Notes under the pieces: model-generated
The model's input: the letters and a program-made list of their open reading frames with translations, nothing else
Told to the model about the DNA's origin: nothing
The model's database searches: none
Source of the DNA: Rhizomonospora bruguierae
Lineage (GTDB): Bacteria > Actinomycetota > Actinomycetes > Mycobacteriales > Micromonosporaceae
Direction: 5' to 3'
Length of the DNA: 64,000 nt
NCBI RefSeq assembly: GCF_018397995.1
Contig: NZ_BBQH01000035.1
Location: forward strand, 1 to 64,000
Shown: piece after piece, positions 10,315 to 19,230 of the stretch
Numbering within the stretch: the stretch's first letter is position 1
Layout: every line of letters starts with the position of its first letter
Made by a program: the position numbers and the translations under genes

Positions 10315-11054
10315 GCGTGCTGGAGTGCCGGGGCGTGACCAAGCGGTTCGGCGGCCACACCGTGCTGAACCACCTGGACCTGACCGTGGCGGAACACGAG
10401 GTGGTGGTGCTGATCGGCGCCTCCGGCTCGGGCAAGTCCACCCTGCTGCGCTGCGTGAACCTGCTGGAGGGGATCGACGACGGCACGATCCACCTGGACG
10501 GCGAGCACATCACCGACCCGCGGGTGAACCCGGACCGGGTGCGGCAGCGGATCGGGATCGTGTTCCAGGCGTACAACCTGTTCCCACACATGACCGTGCT
10601 GGACAACATCACGCTGGCCCCGCGCCGGGTGCACCGGCGGGACCGGGCCGAGGCGGAGGCGAAGGCGCTCGACCTGCTCGGCCGGGTGGGCCTGGCCGAC
10701 CGGGCCCGCTCCTACCCGGACCGGCTCTCCGGCGGCCAGCAGCAGCGGGTCGCGATCGTCCGGGCGCTGATCAACGAGCCGCGGCTGATGCTGCTGGACG
10801 AGGTCACGTCCGCCCTCGACCCGGAACTGGTCGGCGAGGTGCTGACGATGATCCGCGACCTGAAGGCGACCGGCATGACCATGGTGCTGGCCACCCACGA
10901 GATGGGCTTCGCCCGCCAGGTCGCGGACCGGGTGTGCTTCCTGGAGGGCGGCGCGGTGCTCGAATCGGGCCCGCCCGAGCAGGTCCTCGGCGACCCGGTC
11001 CAGCCGCGCACCCGCCAGTTCCTGCGCCGCATCATCGAGGCGGGGCGGCTCTAG
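10311..11054 (+). CDS. Amino-acid ABC transporter ATP-binding protein
   Basis: This 247-residue GlnQ/HisP-type ATPase energises the permease. The Walker A is GASGSGKST (about residues 36-44), the Q-loop VFQAYNLFPHMT, the signature LSGGQQQRVAIVRAL and Walker B LMLLDEVTSALDPE. The switch histidine is in LATHEMGFA. Its ATG overlaps the permease stop (ATGA). Its TAG stop lies within the CTAG that also forms the stop of convergent ribH, leaving no intergenic space for a terminator. Confidence 0.95.
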   Translation: MSVLECRGVTKRFGGHTVLNHLDLTVAEHEVVVLIGASGSGKSTLLRCVNLLEGIDDGTIHLDGEHITDPRVNPDRVRQRIGIVFQAYNLFPHMTVLDNITLAPRRVHRRDRAEAEAKALDLLGRVGLADRARSYPDRLSGGQQQRVAIVRALINEPRLMLLDEVTSALDPELVGEVLTMIRDLKATGMTMVLATHEMGFARQVADRVCFLEGGAVLESGPPEQVLGDPVQPRTRQFLRRIIEAGRL

Positions 11055-11518
11055 AGGGCGCGGATGGCCAGGGCGGCTTCCAGGGCGGCGACCGTCGCGG
11101 ACCAGCCCTTGTCCTCGGCGGAGCCCGGCAGGCCCGCCCGGTCCCGGGCCTGCTCGACCGTGTTGACCGTCAGCACGCCGTGCGCGACCGGTACCCGGGC
11201 GTCCAGCGCCACCCGGGTCAGACCCTCGGTGACCGACTTGCACACGTAGTCGAAGTGCGCCGTGGCGCCCCGGACCACCACACCCAGCGCCACGACGGCG
11301 TCGCAGCGCTGCGCCAGGGCCTGCGCCACCACCGGCAGCTCGACCGAGCCCGCGACCCGGCTCACCACGACGTCGGTCACGCCGCACGCCTTCGCCGCCG
11401 CGACCGCCCGGTCCAGCATGTGGTCGGTCAGCTCGCCATGCCACCGGGTGGCGACCACCCCGACCCGCAGCCCGGACGCGTCGACCGTGGACGGTTCCGG
11501 CTCGCCGAACCCCGCCAT
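11051..11518 (-). CDS. ribH: 6,7-dimethyl-8-ribityllumazine synthase
   Basis: This 155-residue enzyme condenses 5-amino-6-ribitylaminouracil with dihydroxybutanone phosphate to lumazine, the penultimate step of riboflavin synthesis, and normally forms icosahedral or pentameric shells. Visible motifs are GLRVGVVATRWHGELTDHML, the loop VSRVAGSVELPVVAQAL and the catalytic-region VVVRGATAHFDYVCKSV. Its ATG shares a base with the ribBA stop (TGATG). Its stop overlaps that of the convergent ABC ATPase gene. It is the last gene of the rib operon. Confidence 0.96.
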   Translation of the reverse strand: MAGFGEPEPSTVDASGLRVGVVATRWHGELTDHMLDRAVAAAKACGVTDVVVSRVAGSVELPVVAQALAQRCDAVVALGVVVRGATAHFDYVCKSVTEGLTRVALDARVPVAHGVLTVNTVEQARDRAGLPGSAEDKGWSATVAALEAALAIRAL

Positions 11519-12756
11519 CAGGCCAGCCCCTCGATCAGGTGTCCCATCCGGTCCCGCTTGGTACGCAGGTAGCGCACGTTCTCCGGGTGCGGGCGGACCG
11601 GCAGCCCCTCCCGCCCGACGATCTGCAGGCCGTACCCCTCCAGGCCGGCGCGCTTGGCCGGGTTGTTGGTGAGCAGCCGCATCGTGCGGATGCCCAGGTC
11701 GTACAGGACCTGCGCGCCGGTGCCGTAGTCCCGGGCGTCGGCCGGCAGACCCAGGTCGAGGTTCGCGTCCACGGTGTCCCGGCCCTGGTCCTGCAACTGG
11801 TACGCCTGAAGCTTGTGCAGCAGGCCGATCCCGCGCCCCTCGTGGCCGCGCACGTACAGCACCACCCCGCGGCCCTCGGCCGCCACCCGCGCCATCGCCG
11901 CGCGCAGTTGCGGCCCGCAGTCGCAGCGCAGCGAGCCCAGCACGTCGCCGGTCAGGCACTCCGAGTGGACCCGGACCAGCACGTCCCGCCCGTCCCCGAG
12001 CTCGCCGTAGACGAGGGCGACGTGCTCGTTCGGGTCGTCGGTGGCCCGGTAGCCGACCGCCGTGAACACCCCGTACTCGGTCGGGATGCGCGCCTGCGCC
12101 ACCCGCTCCACCCGCCGGTCGGCCCGGCGCCGGTAGGCGATCAGATCGGCGATGCTGACCAGCGCCAACCCGTGCTCGGCGGCGAACCGGCGCAGGTCCG
12201 GCAGGCGCATCATCGTGCCGTCGTCGTTGACCAGTTCGCACAGCACCCCGGCGGGGCGCAGGCCGGCCAGCCGGCACAGGTCCACGGCCGCCTCGGTGTG
12301 CCCGGCACGGCGCAGCACGCCGCCGTTGCGCGCCCGCAGCGGCACGACGTGGCCGGGGCGGGCCAGGTCCGTCGGGCTGGTCGACGGGTCGGCCAGCAGC
12401 CGGATCGTGTGCGCCCGGTCGGCCGCCGAGATGCCGGTGGTGACCCCCTCCCGGGCGTCCACCGTCACCGTGTACGCGGTGCCGCGCCGGTCCTGGTTGG
12501 TGTGGTACATCGGCGGCAACTCGAGGCGGTCCGCCTCCGCCTCGGTGACCGGCGCGCACACGTACCCGGACGTGTACCGCACCATGAACGCCATGAGCTG
12601 CGGCGTCGCCAGCTCGGCGGCGAAGATCAGGTCGCCCTCGTTCTCCCGGTCCTCGTCGTCGACGACGACGATCGGCTTCCCGGCGGCGATGGCGGCGATG
12701 GCGCGCTCGATCGGGTCCAGCCCGGTCCGCTCCGGCGCGTCCTGCGGCGCGGTCAC
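11518..12756 (-). CDS. ribBA: Bifunctional DHBP synthase / GTP cyclohydrolase II
   Basis: This 412-residue two-domain enzyme makes both riboflavin precursors. The N-terminal RibB half (about 1-205) converts ribulose 5-phosphate to dihydroxybutanone phosphate and carries [17 protein letters not shown] and [10 protein letters not shown]. The C-terminal RibA half opens the GTP ring and shows the zinc motif [18 protein letters not shown] and [12 protein letters not shown]. The GTG at 12756 ([12 protein letters not shown]) was chosen because it overlaps the stop of the third repeat mini-ORF as GTGA and everything upstream is repeat sequence. Translation therefore probably depends on ribosomes arriving through the repeats. 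Confidence 0.95.
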   Translation of the reverse strand: MTAPQDAPERTGLDPIERAIAAIAAGKPIVVVDDEDRENEGDLIFAAELATPQLMAFMVRYTSGYVCAPVTEAEADRLELPPMYHTNQDRRGTAYTVTVDAREGVTTGISAADRAHTIRLLADPSTSPTDLARPGHVVPLRARNGGVLRRAGHTEAAVDLCRLAGLRPAGVLCELVNDDGTMMRLPDLRRFAAEHGLALVSIADLIAYRRRADRRVERVAQARIPTEYGVFTAVGYRATDDPNEHVALVYGELGDGRDVLVRVHSECLTGDVLGSLRCDCGPQLRAAMARVAAEGRGVVLYVRGHEGRGIGLLHKLQAYQLQDQGRDTVDANLDLGLPADARDYGTGAQVLYDLGIRTMRLLTNNPAKRAGLEGYGLQIVGREGLPVRPHPENVRYLRTKRDRMGHLIEGLA

Positions 12757-12836
12757 GGTGCCCGCCTGTCGTTCGCGACTGCGGTACTTCCTCCGCAACC
12801 GCCCGCCAGCGTGCTCCGGGCGTTCCTCGCGCTCAC
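12753..12836 (-). CDS. Mini-ORF 3 of the rib repeat (27 aa, hypothetical)
   Basis: Same reading frame structure as copies 1 and 2, but ending VANDRRAP. Its TGA overlaps the GTG of ribBA, so it is the direct translational donor to that gene. Confidence 0.3.
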   Translation of the reverse strand: MSARNARSTLAGGCGGSTAVANDRRAP

Positions 12837-12916
12837 AGTGCCCGCCTTTCGTTCGCGACTGCGGTACTTCCTCCGCAACCGCCCGCCAGCGTGCTCCGGG
12901 CGTTCCTCGCGCTCAC
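12833..12916 (-). CDS. Mini-ORF 2 of the rib repeat (27 aa, hypothetical)
   Basis: Identical in sequence to mini-ORF 1. Its GTG overlaps the stop of copy 1. AAAGG eight bases upstream of each GTG could act as a weak ribosome-binding site. Confidence 0.3.
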   Translation of the reverse strand: MSARNARSTLAGGCGGSTAVANERRAL

Positions 12917-12996
12917 AGTGCCCGCCTTTCGTTCGCGACTGCGGTACTTCCTCCGCAACCGCCCGCCAGCGTGCTCCGGGCGTTCCTCGCGCTCAC
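12913..12996 (-). CDS. Mini-ORF 1 of the rib repeat (27 aa, hypothetical)
   Basis: GTG at 12996 overlaps the ribE stop. The peptide starts [13 protein letters not shown] and ends VANERRAL. No homologous domain is recognised. Listed because the overlap chain makes translation likely, not because the peptide has a known role. Confidence 0.3.
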   Translation of the reverse strand: MSARNARSTLAGGCGGSTAVANERRAL

Positions 12997-13589
12997 GACC
13001 GCACCCCCGCCACCAGCTTCTCCACGTACTTGGCGATCACGTCGACCTCCAGATTGACCAGCCCGCCGACCTCGCGCCGGCCGAGCGTGGTGAGCTCCAG
13101 GGTGGTGGGGATCAGGCTGACCGTGAACGCCTCGTCGGTCACCGACACCACGGTCAGCGATACCCCGTCCACCGTGATCGAGCCCTTCTCCACCACGTAC
13201 CGGGACAGCCCCGGCGGCAGCGCGACGGCCACGTCCTCCCACCGCTGCCCCGGCGTGCGGGACAGCACCGTGCCGACGCCGTCCACGTGGCCCTGCACGA
13301 TGTGCCCGCCCAGCCGGGTCCGCACGGTGGCCGCGCGCTCCAGGTTCAGCGGGTCGCCCGGGCCCAACGCGCCCAGCGTGCTGCGGTCGAAGGTCTCCTT
13401 CATCACGTCGACCTCGAAGGTCTCCCCATCGACGCCGACCACGGTCAGGCAGACGCCGTTGACCGCGATCGAGTCGCCGTGCCGGGCGTCGGCGGCGACC
13501 AGGGGACCGCGCACGGCCAGCACCCCGCCCTCGCCGTGCCAGTCCAGCCGGACCAGCTCGCCCAGCTCCTCCACGATGCCGGTGAACAT
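12993..13589 (-). CDS. ribE: Riboflavin synthase alpha chain
   Basis: This 198-residue enzyme dismutates two lumazines to riboflavin. It has the expected internal duplication. The first lumazine-binding half begins MFTGIVEELGELV with GDSIAVNGVCLTVV. The second contains GHIVQGHVDGVGTV and GSITVDGVSLTVV. The C-terminal helix YVEKLVAGVRS is also typical. The ATG at 13589 shares a base with the ribD stop. The stop codon overlaps the GTG of the first repeat mini-ORF, which is where the rib operon departs from the usual direct ribE-ribBA junction. Some nomenclatures call this gene ribC. Confidence 0.96.
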   Translation of the reverse strand: MFTGIVEELGELVRLDWHGEGGVLAVRGPLVAADARHGDSIAVNGVCLTVVGVDGETFEVDVMKETFDRSTLGALGPGDPLNLERAATVRTRLGGHIVQGHVDGVGTVLSRTPGQRWEDVAVALPPGLSRYVVEKGSITVDGVSLTVVSVTDEAFTVSLIPTTLELTTLGRREVGGLVNLEVDVIAKYVEKLVAGVRS

Positions 13590-14674
13590 CAGGACTCCTC
13601 CTTGCGGGCCTTGGGCCGCGGCACGGCGACCAGGCGCAGGTCCGGCCCGACCCGGGTCACCTCGGTCACGTCCAGGTCGATCGCGTCGGCGATCGTGCGC
13701 ACGCCGGCACCGGCCAGCGCCGGCGGGCCACCGCCGAGCACCTTCGGCGCCACGTACCCGACGACCCTGTCCACCAGGCCGGCGGCCAGGAACGCGCCGG
13801 CCAGCGTGGGACCGCCCTCCAGCAGCGCGGCGCGCACACCCCGCCGGTACAGCTCGGCCAGCATCGCGACCAGGTCGACCCGGCCGTCCGGGCCGGCGCC
13901 GACCTCGGCGACGGTGGCGATCCAGGTCGGCGCGACGGCGTCCCGGACCTGCGCGTCCCGCGGGGTGCGGCCCCGGCTGTCCACCACGACCCGCATCGGC
14001 TGACGGATCGCGAGGGTGCCGTCGCGCAGGTTGCGGGCGGTCAGCCGGGGGTCGTCGGCGAGCACCGTGCCGACCCCCGCGATCACCGCGTCGACGGTGC
14101 CGCGCAACTGGTGCACGTCCATCCGGGCCGCCTCGGAGGTGATCCACATGCTGGTGCCGTCCTCGGCCGCCGACCGCCCGTCCAGCGTCGCCGCGTACTT
14201 CCAGATCAGGTACGGGCGGCCCCGGCGCACCGCGGTCAGCCAGGCCAGGTTGCCGGCCTCCGCCTCCTCGGCGCGCACCCCGGTGACCACCTCGACGCCG
14301 GCGGCCCGCAGCGCGTCCACGCCGCCGGCCGCGAGCGGGTTCGGGTCGGTCACGGCGATCACCACCCGGGCGATCCCGGCCCGGATGATCGCCCGGGTGC
14401 ACGGACCGGTCCGGCCGGTGTGGTTGCAGGGCTCCAGGGTGACCACCGCGGTACCGCCCCGGGCCCGCTCGCCGGCCTGCGCCAGCGCCACGATCTCCGC
14501 GTGCGGCCCGCCCGCGTACGCGTGGAAGCCCTCGCCGACGACGGCGCCGGCGGCGGACAGCAGCACGCAGCCGACGACGGGGTTGGGGCTGGTGGAACCC
14601 AGTCCACGGGAGGCCAGCGCGATGGCACGCGCCATCGCCTCACCGACCGGAACTCCGGCGCCGCCCTCGGTCAC
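13589..14674 (-). CDS. ribD: Bifunctional pyrimidine deaminase / reductase
   Basis: This 361-residue enzyme carries out the second and third steps of riboflavin synthesis. The N-terminal deaminase (about 15-150) has the zinc motif HAEIVAL and EPCNHTGRTGPCTRAI. The C-terminal NADPH-dependent reductase contains WKYAATLDGRSA, TLAGAFLAAGLVD and ALLEGG. The GTG at 14674 follows GGAGGG by five bases; further upstream the frame runs through riboswitch RNA. It is the first gene of the operon and directly downstream of the FMN riboswitch. Confidence 0.95.
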   Translation of the reverse strand: MTEGGAGVPVGEAMARAIALASRGLGSTSPNPVVGCVLLSAAGAVVGEGFHAYAGGPHAEIVALAQAGERARGGTAVVTLEPCNHTGRTGPCTRAIIRAGIARVVIAVTDPNPLAAGGVDALRAAGVEVVTGVRAEEAEAGNLAWLTAVRRGRPYLIWKYAATLDGRSAAEDGTSMWITSEAARMDVHQLRGTVDAVIAGVGTVLADDPRLTARNLRDGTLAIRQPMRVVVDSRGRTPRDAQVRDAVAPTWIATVAEVGAGPDGRVDLVAMLAELYRRGVRAALLEGGPTLAGAFLAAGLVDRVVGYVAPKVLGGGPPALAGAGVRTIADAIDLDVTEVTRVGPDLRLVAVPRPKARKEES

Positions 14675-14781
14675 TGCCGCCCTCCGTGCCGCCCGCGCTC
14701 GACCTGCGCGCTCGCGGGGCGACGGGGGCATGGGCGGAACGGGCGGCGCGACGCCGCGACGGGCCCCGACCGTCCGCGCGC
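14675..14781 (-). promoter_or_regulatory. Expression platform between FMN riboswitch and ribD
   Basis: About 107 bases separate the aptamer from ribD. The stretch is extremely GC-rich with several possible hairpins and no U-run. Control by hiding the GGAGGG ribosome-binding site therefore seems more likely than transcription termination. Confidence 0.45.
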
Positions 14782-14918
14782 TGTCTCCCATCCGGACTGT
14801 GACCGTCGGCTCCGGAATCTCACCGGATCCACCGGCCATTGGCTATGACCGGGTCGCGGGCTGCCCCGGGCGTTTGCCCCGGAGATCACCGCCGGTTCGG
14901 AATTTCACCGATCCCGCC
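14782..14918 (-). promoter_or_regulatory. FMN riboswitch (RFN element)
   Basis: Read on the minus strand, the region shows the ordered RFN blocks. These are GGATCGGTGAAATTCCGAAC and CGGCGGTGATC, then AGCCCGCGA, then GATCCGGTGAGATTCCGGAG, CCGACGGTCACAGTCCGGAT and GGGAGACAG. These match the conserved FMN aptamer junctions and lie upstream of ribD. FMN binding should lower expression of the whole ribD-ribE-ribBA-ribH operon. Confidence 0.95.
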
Positions 14919-14993
14919 AGCGCGTGGTGGGTTAATAGCAAGAGTCTGACACGCCCGGCGCCCGGACGCGACCGCCTCGGGAAGCGACCGCCG

Positions 14994-16019
14994 TCACAGC
15001 ACCGGCCGGGGCGGCGCGGGCTCCTCGGGCCGGCGCGGGTACGGCGCCGCCGGATCCTCCTCCTCCACCGAACGGCGCCGGTCCACCGCCACGAACGAAC
15101 CGGGCTGCGTCTTGGCCACCTTCTTCATCTCCGATGACACCGCGATCACCTCGCGCGGGTCGGCGAACCCCCGGGCCGTGGACAGCGCCACCCCGACCGA
15201 GAGCGTCACCAGGTTGGCCCGCTGCACGTTGCCCCGGCGGTCGGTCAGTTCCAGGTAGCCGCGCTTGGCGTCGGCCGGGTCGTACAGGTCGTCGGCGGAC
15301 CGCTCGAAGTCGATCACCGCGGCCTCGGTCAGCGGGCGCACCTGGTCCGGGGTGCACACGGCGATGAAGTCGTCGCCACCGACGTGGCCCAGGAACGCCG
15401 GCGGCAGCCCCACCGACACCACCGCCCGGTGCAGGCTGCTGGCCAGCGCGCTGATGAACTCGTCGCCCCGCATGAACCCGTACGCGTCGTTCACCGTCTT
15501 GAACCGGTCGATGTCCAGGTAGCAGACCGCATAGTCGGCGCCGCTGCGCACCCGGTCCCCGATCTCCCGGAGGATGCGGGTGTTGCCGGGCAGCCCGGTC
15601 AGCGGGGATACCTCCCGGAACTCCTGGTTGCGCCGCAGCGTGGAGCGCACCCGGGCGATCAGTTCCAGCGTGTCGAACGGCTTGACCAGGTAGTCGTCCG
15701 CACCCGCGGTCAGGCCGTTGACCTTGTCCACGGTCAGGCCCTTCGCGGTCAGCATGATGATCGGCAGCGCGGAGGTCATCGGGTCCGCCCGCAGCCGCCG
15801 GGTCAGTTCCAGACCGTCCATCCGCGGCATCATCAGGTCGACCACAGCCAGGTCCGGGCGCTCGTGCCCGATCAGTTCCAGGGCGTGCACGCCGTCCGAG
15901 GCGATCCGCACGTCGAACCCGTGCAGGCGCAGGTTCACCTCGACGAACCGGGCGATGTCGGCGTCGTCGTCGACGACCAGGATCAGGTCGACCTTCTCCC
16001 CGCCCGGCTCGATGGTCAC
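14994..16019 (-). CDS. Response regulator with REC and GGDEF-like domains
   Basis: This 341-residue PleD-like protein has a phosphoacceptor receiver domain (about 11-125) with acidic D17/D18, the aspartate D61 in [12 protein letters not shown]91 and K113 in LVKPFD. A diguanylate-cyclase fold (about 138-310) follows. The signature is GGDDF (214-218) rather than the canonical GGDEF/GGEEF, and no RxxD inhibitory site is seen five residues before it. Substrate-loop residues such as [12 protein letters not shown] are present. The C-terminus is Pro/Arg-rich. The GTG start overlaps the rpe stop. No cognate histidine kinase is next to it. Activity is plausible but unproven. Confidence 0.88.
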   Translation of the reverse strand: MTIEPGGEKVDLILVVDDDADIARFVEVNLRLHGFDVRIASDGVHALELIGHERPDLAVVDLMMPRMDGLELTRRLRADPMTSALPIIMLTAKGLTVDKVNGLTAGADDYLVKPFDTLELIARVRSTLRRNQEFREVSPLTGLPGNTRILREIGDRVRSGADYAVCYLDIDRFKTVNDAYGFMRGDEFISALASSLHRAVVSVGLPPAFLGHVGGDDFIAVCTPDQVRPLTEAAVIDFERSADDLYDPADAKRGYLELTDRRGNVQRANLVTLSVGVALSTARGFADPREVIAVSSEMKKVAKTQPGSFVAVDRRRSVEEEDPAAPYPRRPEEPAPPRPVL

Positions 16020-16726
16020 CGCCCGACCTCCGGGCCCCCCGCGGCCCCCGTTCCACCGGCCGCCGCCGCGGCCCGGGCCCGCAGGCGGCGGACCGCCTCG
16101 GCCGGGTCGTCGGCGCCGTACACCGCCGTGCCGGCCACGAACGCGTCGGCGCCCGCCGCCGCCGCCGCGGCGATCGTGTCGGCGGCGATGCCCCCGTCCA
16201 CCTCGATACGCACCTCCAGGTGGCCCGCGTCCACATGCCGCCGGGCGGCGCGCACCTTCGCCAGCATCTCCGGCAGGAACGCCTGCCCGCCGAAACCGGC
16301 CTTGATCGTCATGATCAGCAGGGTGTCGAAGTGCGGCAGCAGCTCCAGATACCCCTCCACCGGGGTGTCCCGGTCGATCGCCAGCCCGGCCCGCGAGCCC
16401 GCCGCCCGCAGATCCTTCGCCAGCGCGGCCGGATCCGCACACGCCTCCGCGTGGAACGTCACGTTGTACGCGCCCGCCTCCGCGTAGGACGGCGCCCACC
16501 GGGCCGGCCGCTCGATCATCAGATGCACGTCGAACGGCAGCTCGGACGCCTTCAGCAGGCTCTGCACCACCGGCAACCCGATCGTCAGGTTCGGCACGAA
16601 GTGGTTGTCCATGACGTCCACGTGCAGCCAGTCCGCGGCGCCCGCCACGGCCCGGGCCTCATCGGCCAGGTGAGCGAAGTCGGCGGCGAGGATGCTGGGC
16701 GCGATGACGAGCGGTGCGGCGATCAC
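16016..16726 (-). CDS. rpe: Ribulose-phosphate 3-epimerase
   Basis: This 236-residue TIM-barrel enzyme interconverts ribulose 5-phosphate and xylulose 5-phosphate in the pentose phosphate pathway. The GTG at 16726 gives [20 protein letters not shown]. Metal and catalytic motifs are [46 protein letters not shown] and [13 protein letters not shown]. Its product and substrate are one step from the ribulose 5-phosphate used by RibB in the adjacent operon. The Ala/Gly tail (AAAAAGGTGAAGG) is non-conserved. Confidence 0.96.
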   Translation of the reverse strand: MIAAPLVIAPSILAADFAHLADEARAVAGAADWLHVDVMDNHFVPNLTIGLPVVQSLLKASELPFDVHLMIERPARWAPSYAEAGAYNVTFHAEACADPAALAKDLRAAGSRAGLAIDRDTPVEGYLELLPHFDTLLIMTIKAGFGGQAFLPEMLAKVRAARRHVDAGHLEVRIEVDGGIAADTIAAAAAAGADAFVAGTAVYGADDPAEAVRRLRARAAAAAGGTGAAGGPEVGR

Positions 16727-16807
16727 CGCGCCAGTGTACGAAGCCGGCCCGCCGCAACCCACCCCGTCCGGCGATCATGCGATGGCGGGGCGGGCGCGGC
16801 GCGCTGA

Positions 16808-18280
16808 TCAGGTGCGGCGCAACAGGGCCAGGAACATCGCGTCGGTGCCGTGCCGGTGCGGCCACAACTGGACGGTCGGCCCGGTACTCAGGCCGGGCAT
16901 GCCCGCCGGCAGCAACGGCCGGGCATCGACCAGGTCCACCGGGTGCGCCGCCCGGCGCGCCGTCTCGGTGACCGTCACCTGCGTCTCGGCCACGTGCGGC
17001 GAGCACGTCACGTACGCCACCAGCCCGCCGGGACGCACCGCGCGGATCGCCGCCGCCAGCAGTTCCCGCTGCAGGCGGGTCAGCGGCGGCAGGTCACTCG
17101 GCTGCCGACGCCAGCGGGACTCCGGACGCCGGCGCAGCGAACCCAGGCCGGTACACGGCGCATCCACGAGAACCCGGTCGAACGCCCCCTCGGGCAGCTC
17201 CGGCTCGCGCCCCACATCCCGGCCATCCGCGTGCAGCACGGTCACCGGCAGCCCGCGGACCGCGCCCTCCACCAGCCGGGCCCGGTGCTCGGCCACCTCG
17301 ACCGCGGTCACTCGCGCCCCGCGCAGCGCCGCCAGGCTGCCCAGCAGCGCCGACTTGCCGCCCGGGCCGGCGCACAGGTCCAGCCAGCGCGCGTCCGGGC
17401 CGTCCAGCGCGGCGTCGGCCAGCGCCACCGCCACGAGCTGCGAGCCCTCGTCCTGCACGTGCGCCCGCCCCTCGGCCACCGCCGGCAGGTCGCCCGGCGC
17501 GCCGCCGGTCAGATACACCGCGTACGGGCTGAAGGCGCCGGGGGCACCGCCCACCTCGTCGGCCAGCTCCGCCGCGTCGGCCCGCCCCGGACGGGCGCAC
17601 AGATGCACCGGCGGCCGCTCGTTGTCCTCGATCAGCAGCCGGCGGACCTCGTCCAGGTCCCCGCCGAGCGGCTCCGCGAACGCCCGCACGATCCACTGCG
17701 GGTGGCTGTACGCGATCGACAGGTGCCCCACCGGGTCGTCCGCCTCGGCCGGGGCGACCAGCGCCACCCACTCCTCGAACGTGTGCCCCGCCACCGACCG
17801 CAGCACGGCGTTGGCGAACCCGACCGCACCCGGAGCCACCGAGCGCACCAGATCCACCGCCGACGAGACCGCCGCGTGCGCCGGTACCCGCGTGTACAGC
17901 AACTGGTACGCACCGATGCGCAGCGCGTCCCGGGCCGGCGGATCGATCCGGTCGACCGCCCGGTCGGCCGCCTTCGCCAGGATCGCGTCCAGCGTGCCCA
18001 GCGCCCGCAGGCTGCCGTAGGTCAGCTCGGTGGCCAGGGCCGCGTCCCGGCCCTGCAACCGCATGTCCCGCAGGATGTCCGGGAGCACCAGGTTCGCGTA
18101 CGCGCCGTCCCGGTGCACCGCCGCGAGCGCCTCGTACGCCGCCTGCCGCGCCGGGTCCGCCGGTGGCCGGCCGGCCCGCGGCGCCCGGCCCGGGCGCGGA
18201 TCACGCGGACCACCCGGCCCGCCACCGAGCCGCCGCGGGCGCCCCGAACCCCGGGGGCGCTCGGCGAAGTGACCGGTCAT
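16808..18280 (-). CDS. rsmB: 16S rRNA m5C967 methyltransferase
   Basis: This 490-residue protein has an unconserved Arg/Pro-rich N-terminus (about 1-40). A NusB-like RNA-binding domain (about 40-170) contains [19 protein letters not shown] and [16 protein letters not shown]-dependent RsmB/Nop2-type catalytic domain follows with [31 protein letters not shown] (nucleophile region) and [14 protein letters not shown] (second catalytic cysteine). Its ATG overlaps the fmt stop (ATGA), continuing the def-fmt-rsmB operon found widely in bacteria. Confidence 0.95.
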   Translation of the reverse strand: MTGHFAERPRGSGRPRRLGGGPGGPRDPRPGRAPRAGRPPADPARQAAYEALAAVHRDGAYANLVLPDILRDMRLQGRDAALATELTYGSLRALGTLDAILAKAADRAVDRIDPPARDALRIGAYQLLYTRVPAHAAVSSAVDLVRSVAPGAVGFANAVLRSVAGHTFEEWVALVAPAEADDPVGHLSIAYSHPQWIVRAFAEPLGGDLDEVRRLLIEDNERPPVHLCARPGRADAAELADEVGGAPGAFSPYAVYLTGGAPGDLPAVAEGRAHVQDEGSQLVAVALADAALDGPDARWLDLCAGPGGKSALLGSLAALRGARVTAVEVAEHRARLVEGAVRGLPVTVLHADGRDVGREPELPEGAFDRVLVDAPCTGLGSLRRRPESRWRRQPSDLPPLTRLQRELLAAAIRAVRPGGLVAYVTCSPHVAETQVTVTETARRAAHPVDLVDARPLLPAGMPGLSTGPTVQLWPHRHGTDAMFLALLRRT

Positions 18281-19230
18281 CCGAGGCTCTCCCGCGACGC
18301 GGCCGGATCGGCGCCCAGGCGCAGCCCGCGCGCCCAGTCCGGCGCCGGCATCGCCCTCTTGCCGGCCGCCCGGACCTCGCCCAGCACCACCGGCACCGTC
18401 CCGGTGCCGACCAGCACCCGGTTCCGCTCCACCAGCAGGTCACCCGGCTTCAGTTCCGGCCCGTCGGCCAGCACCGTCACGGGACCCAGCTTCAGCCGCT
18501 CACCCCGGAACGTGGTCCACCCGCCGGGCGCCGGCGTGCACGCCCGCACCCGCCGGTCCACCGCGAACGCCGGCTCGGACCAGCGCACCTCCGCGTCCTC
18601 CACGGTGACCTTCGGCGCCAGCGACACCCCGTCCAGCGGCTGCGGCTCGGCCTGCGCCGTGCCGTCCTCGATCGCGTCCAGCACCGCCACGAGTAGCCCC
18701 GCGCCCGACCCGGCGAGGCGCTCCAGCAGGTCACCCGAGGTGTCCCGCGGGCGGATCGCCTCGGTCGCCGTCCCGTACACCGGGCCGGTGTCCAGCCCGG
18801 CCGCCAGCCGGAACACGCTCGCCCCGGTGATCTCGTCCCCGTGCAGCACCGCGTGCTGCACCGGCGCCGCGCCCCGCCACGCCGGCAGCAGCGAGAAGTG
18901 CAGGTTCACCCAGCCGTGCCGGGGGATGTCCAGCGCCACCTGCGGGACCAGGGCGCCATACGCCACCACCGGCGCGCAGTCCGGCGCCAGGGCCCGCAGC
19001 CGCTCCAGGAACTCCGGCTCCCGGGGCCTGGCCGGCGTCAGCACCTCCACCCCGTGCTCGTCCGCCCAGGCGCCCACCGGCGACCGGACCAGCCGCCGCC
19101 CCCGCCCGGCCGGCGCGTCCGGGCGCGTCACCACCGCCACCAACTCGTGCCGGGACGCGGCGACCGCCGCCAGCGCGGGCAGCGCGACAGCCGGCGTACC
19201 GGCGAAAACCAGCCGCACCCGATCAGCCAC
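18277..19230 (-). CDS. fmt: Methionyl-tRNA formyltransferase
   Basis: This 317-residue enzyme formylates initiator Met-tRNA using 10-formyltetrahydrofolate. The N-terminal catalytic domain has [15 protein letters not shown], the folate-binding [19 protein letters not shown] and [17 protein letters not shown]. The C-terminal OB-like domain binds the tRNA. It overlaps def upstream by a few bases and rsmB downstream. With def it forms the formylation/deformylation pair. Confidence 0.96.
   Translation of the reverse strand: MADRVRLVFAGTPAVALPALAAVAASRHELVAVVTRPDAPAGRGRRLVRSPVGAWADEHGVEVLTPARPREPEFLERLRALAPDCAPVVAYGALVPQVALDIPRHGWVNLHFSLLPAWRGAAPVQHAVLHGDEITGASVFRLAAGLDTGPVYGTATEAIRPRDTSGDLLERLAGSGAGLLVAVLDAIEDGTAQAEPQPLDGVSLAPKVTVEDAEVRWSEPAFAVDRRVRACTPAPGGWTTFRGERLKLGPVTVLADGPELKPGDLLVERNRVLVGTGTVPVVLGEVRAAGKRAMPAPDWARGLRLGADPAASRESLG

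Larger units (their letters stand above)
12753..12996 (-). repeat. Three 80-bp tandem repeats chained by GTGA overlaps
   Basis: Three head-to-tail copies with an exact 80-bp period fill the whole gap between ribE and ribBA. Copies agree except for a base or two next to ribBA (for example GACAGG for GAAAGG). On the coding strand each copy is an 84-base ORF, GTG to TGA, whose last four bases GTGA or TGTGA supply the start of the next ORF. The chain begins on the ribE stop and ends on the ribBA start. Each unit holds TGCGG-AGGAAGTA-CCGCA, a 5-bp hairpin presenting a Shine-Dalgarno-like sequence. Third positions are about 70% G/C, well below neighbouring genes, so the peptide may not be what is selected. 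Confidence 0.95.

Noticed and set aside
12753-12996. CRISPR array for the 80-bp repeats
   Set aside because: There are no unique spacers, units are directly abutting, and no cas genes are present.
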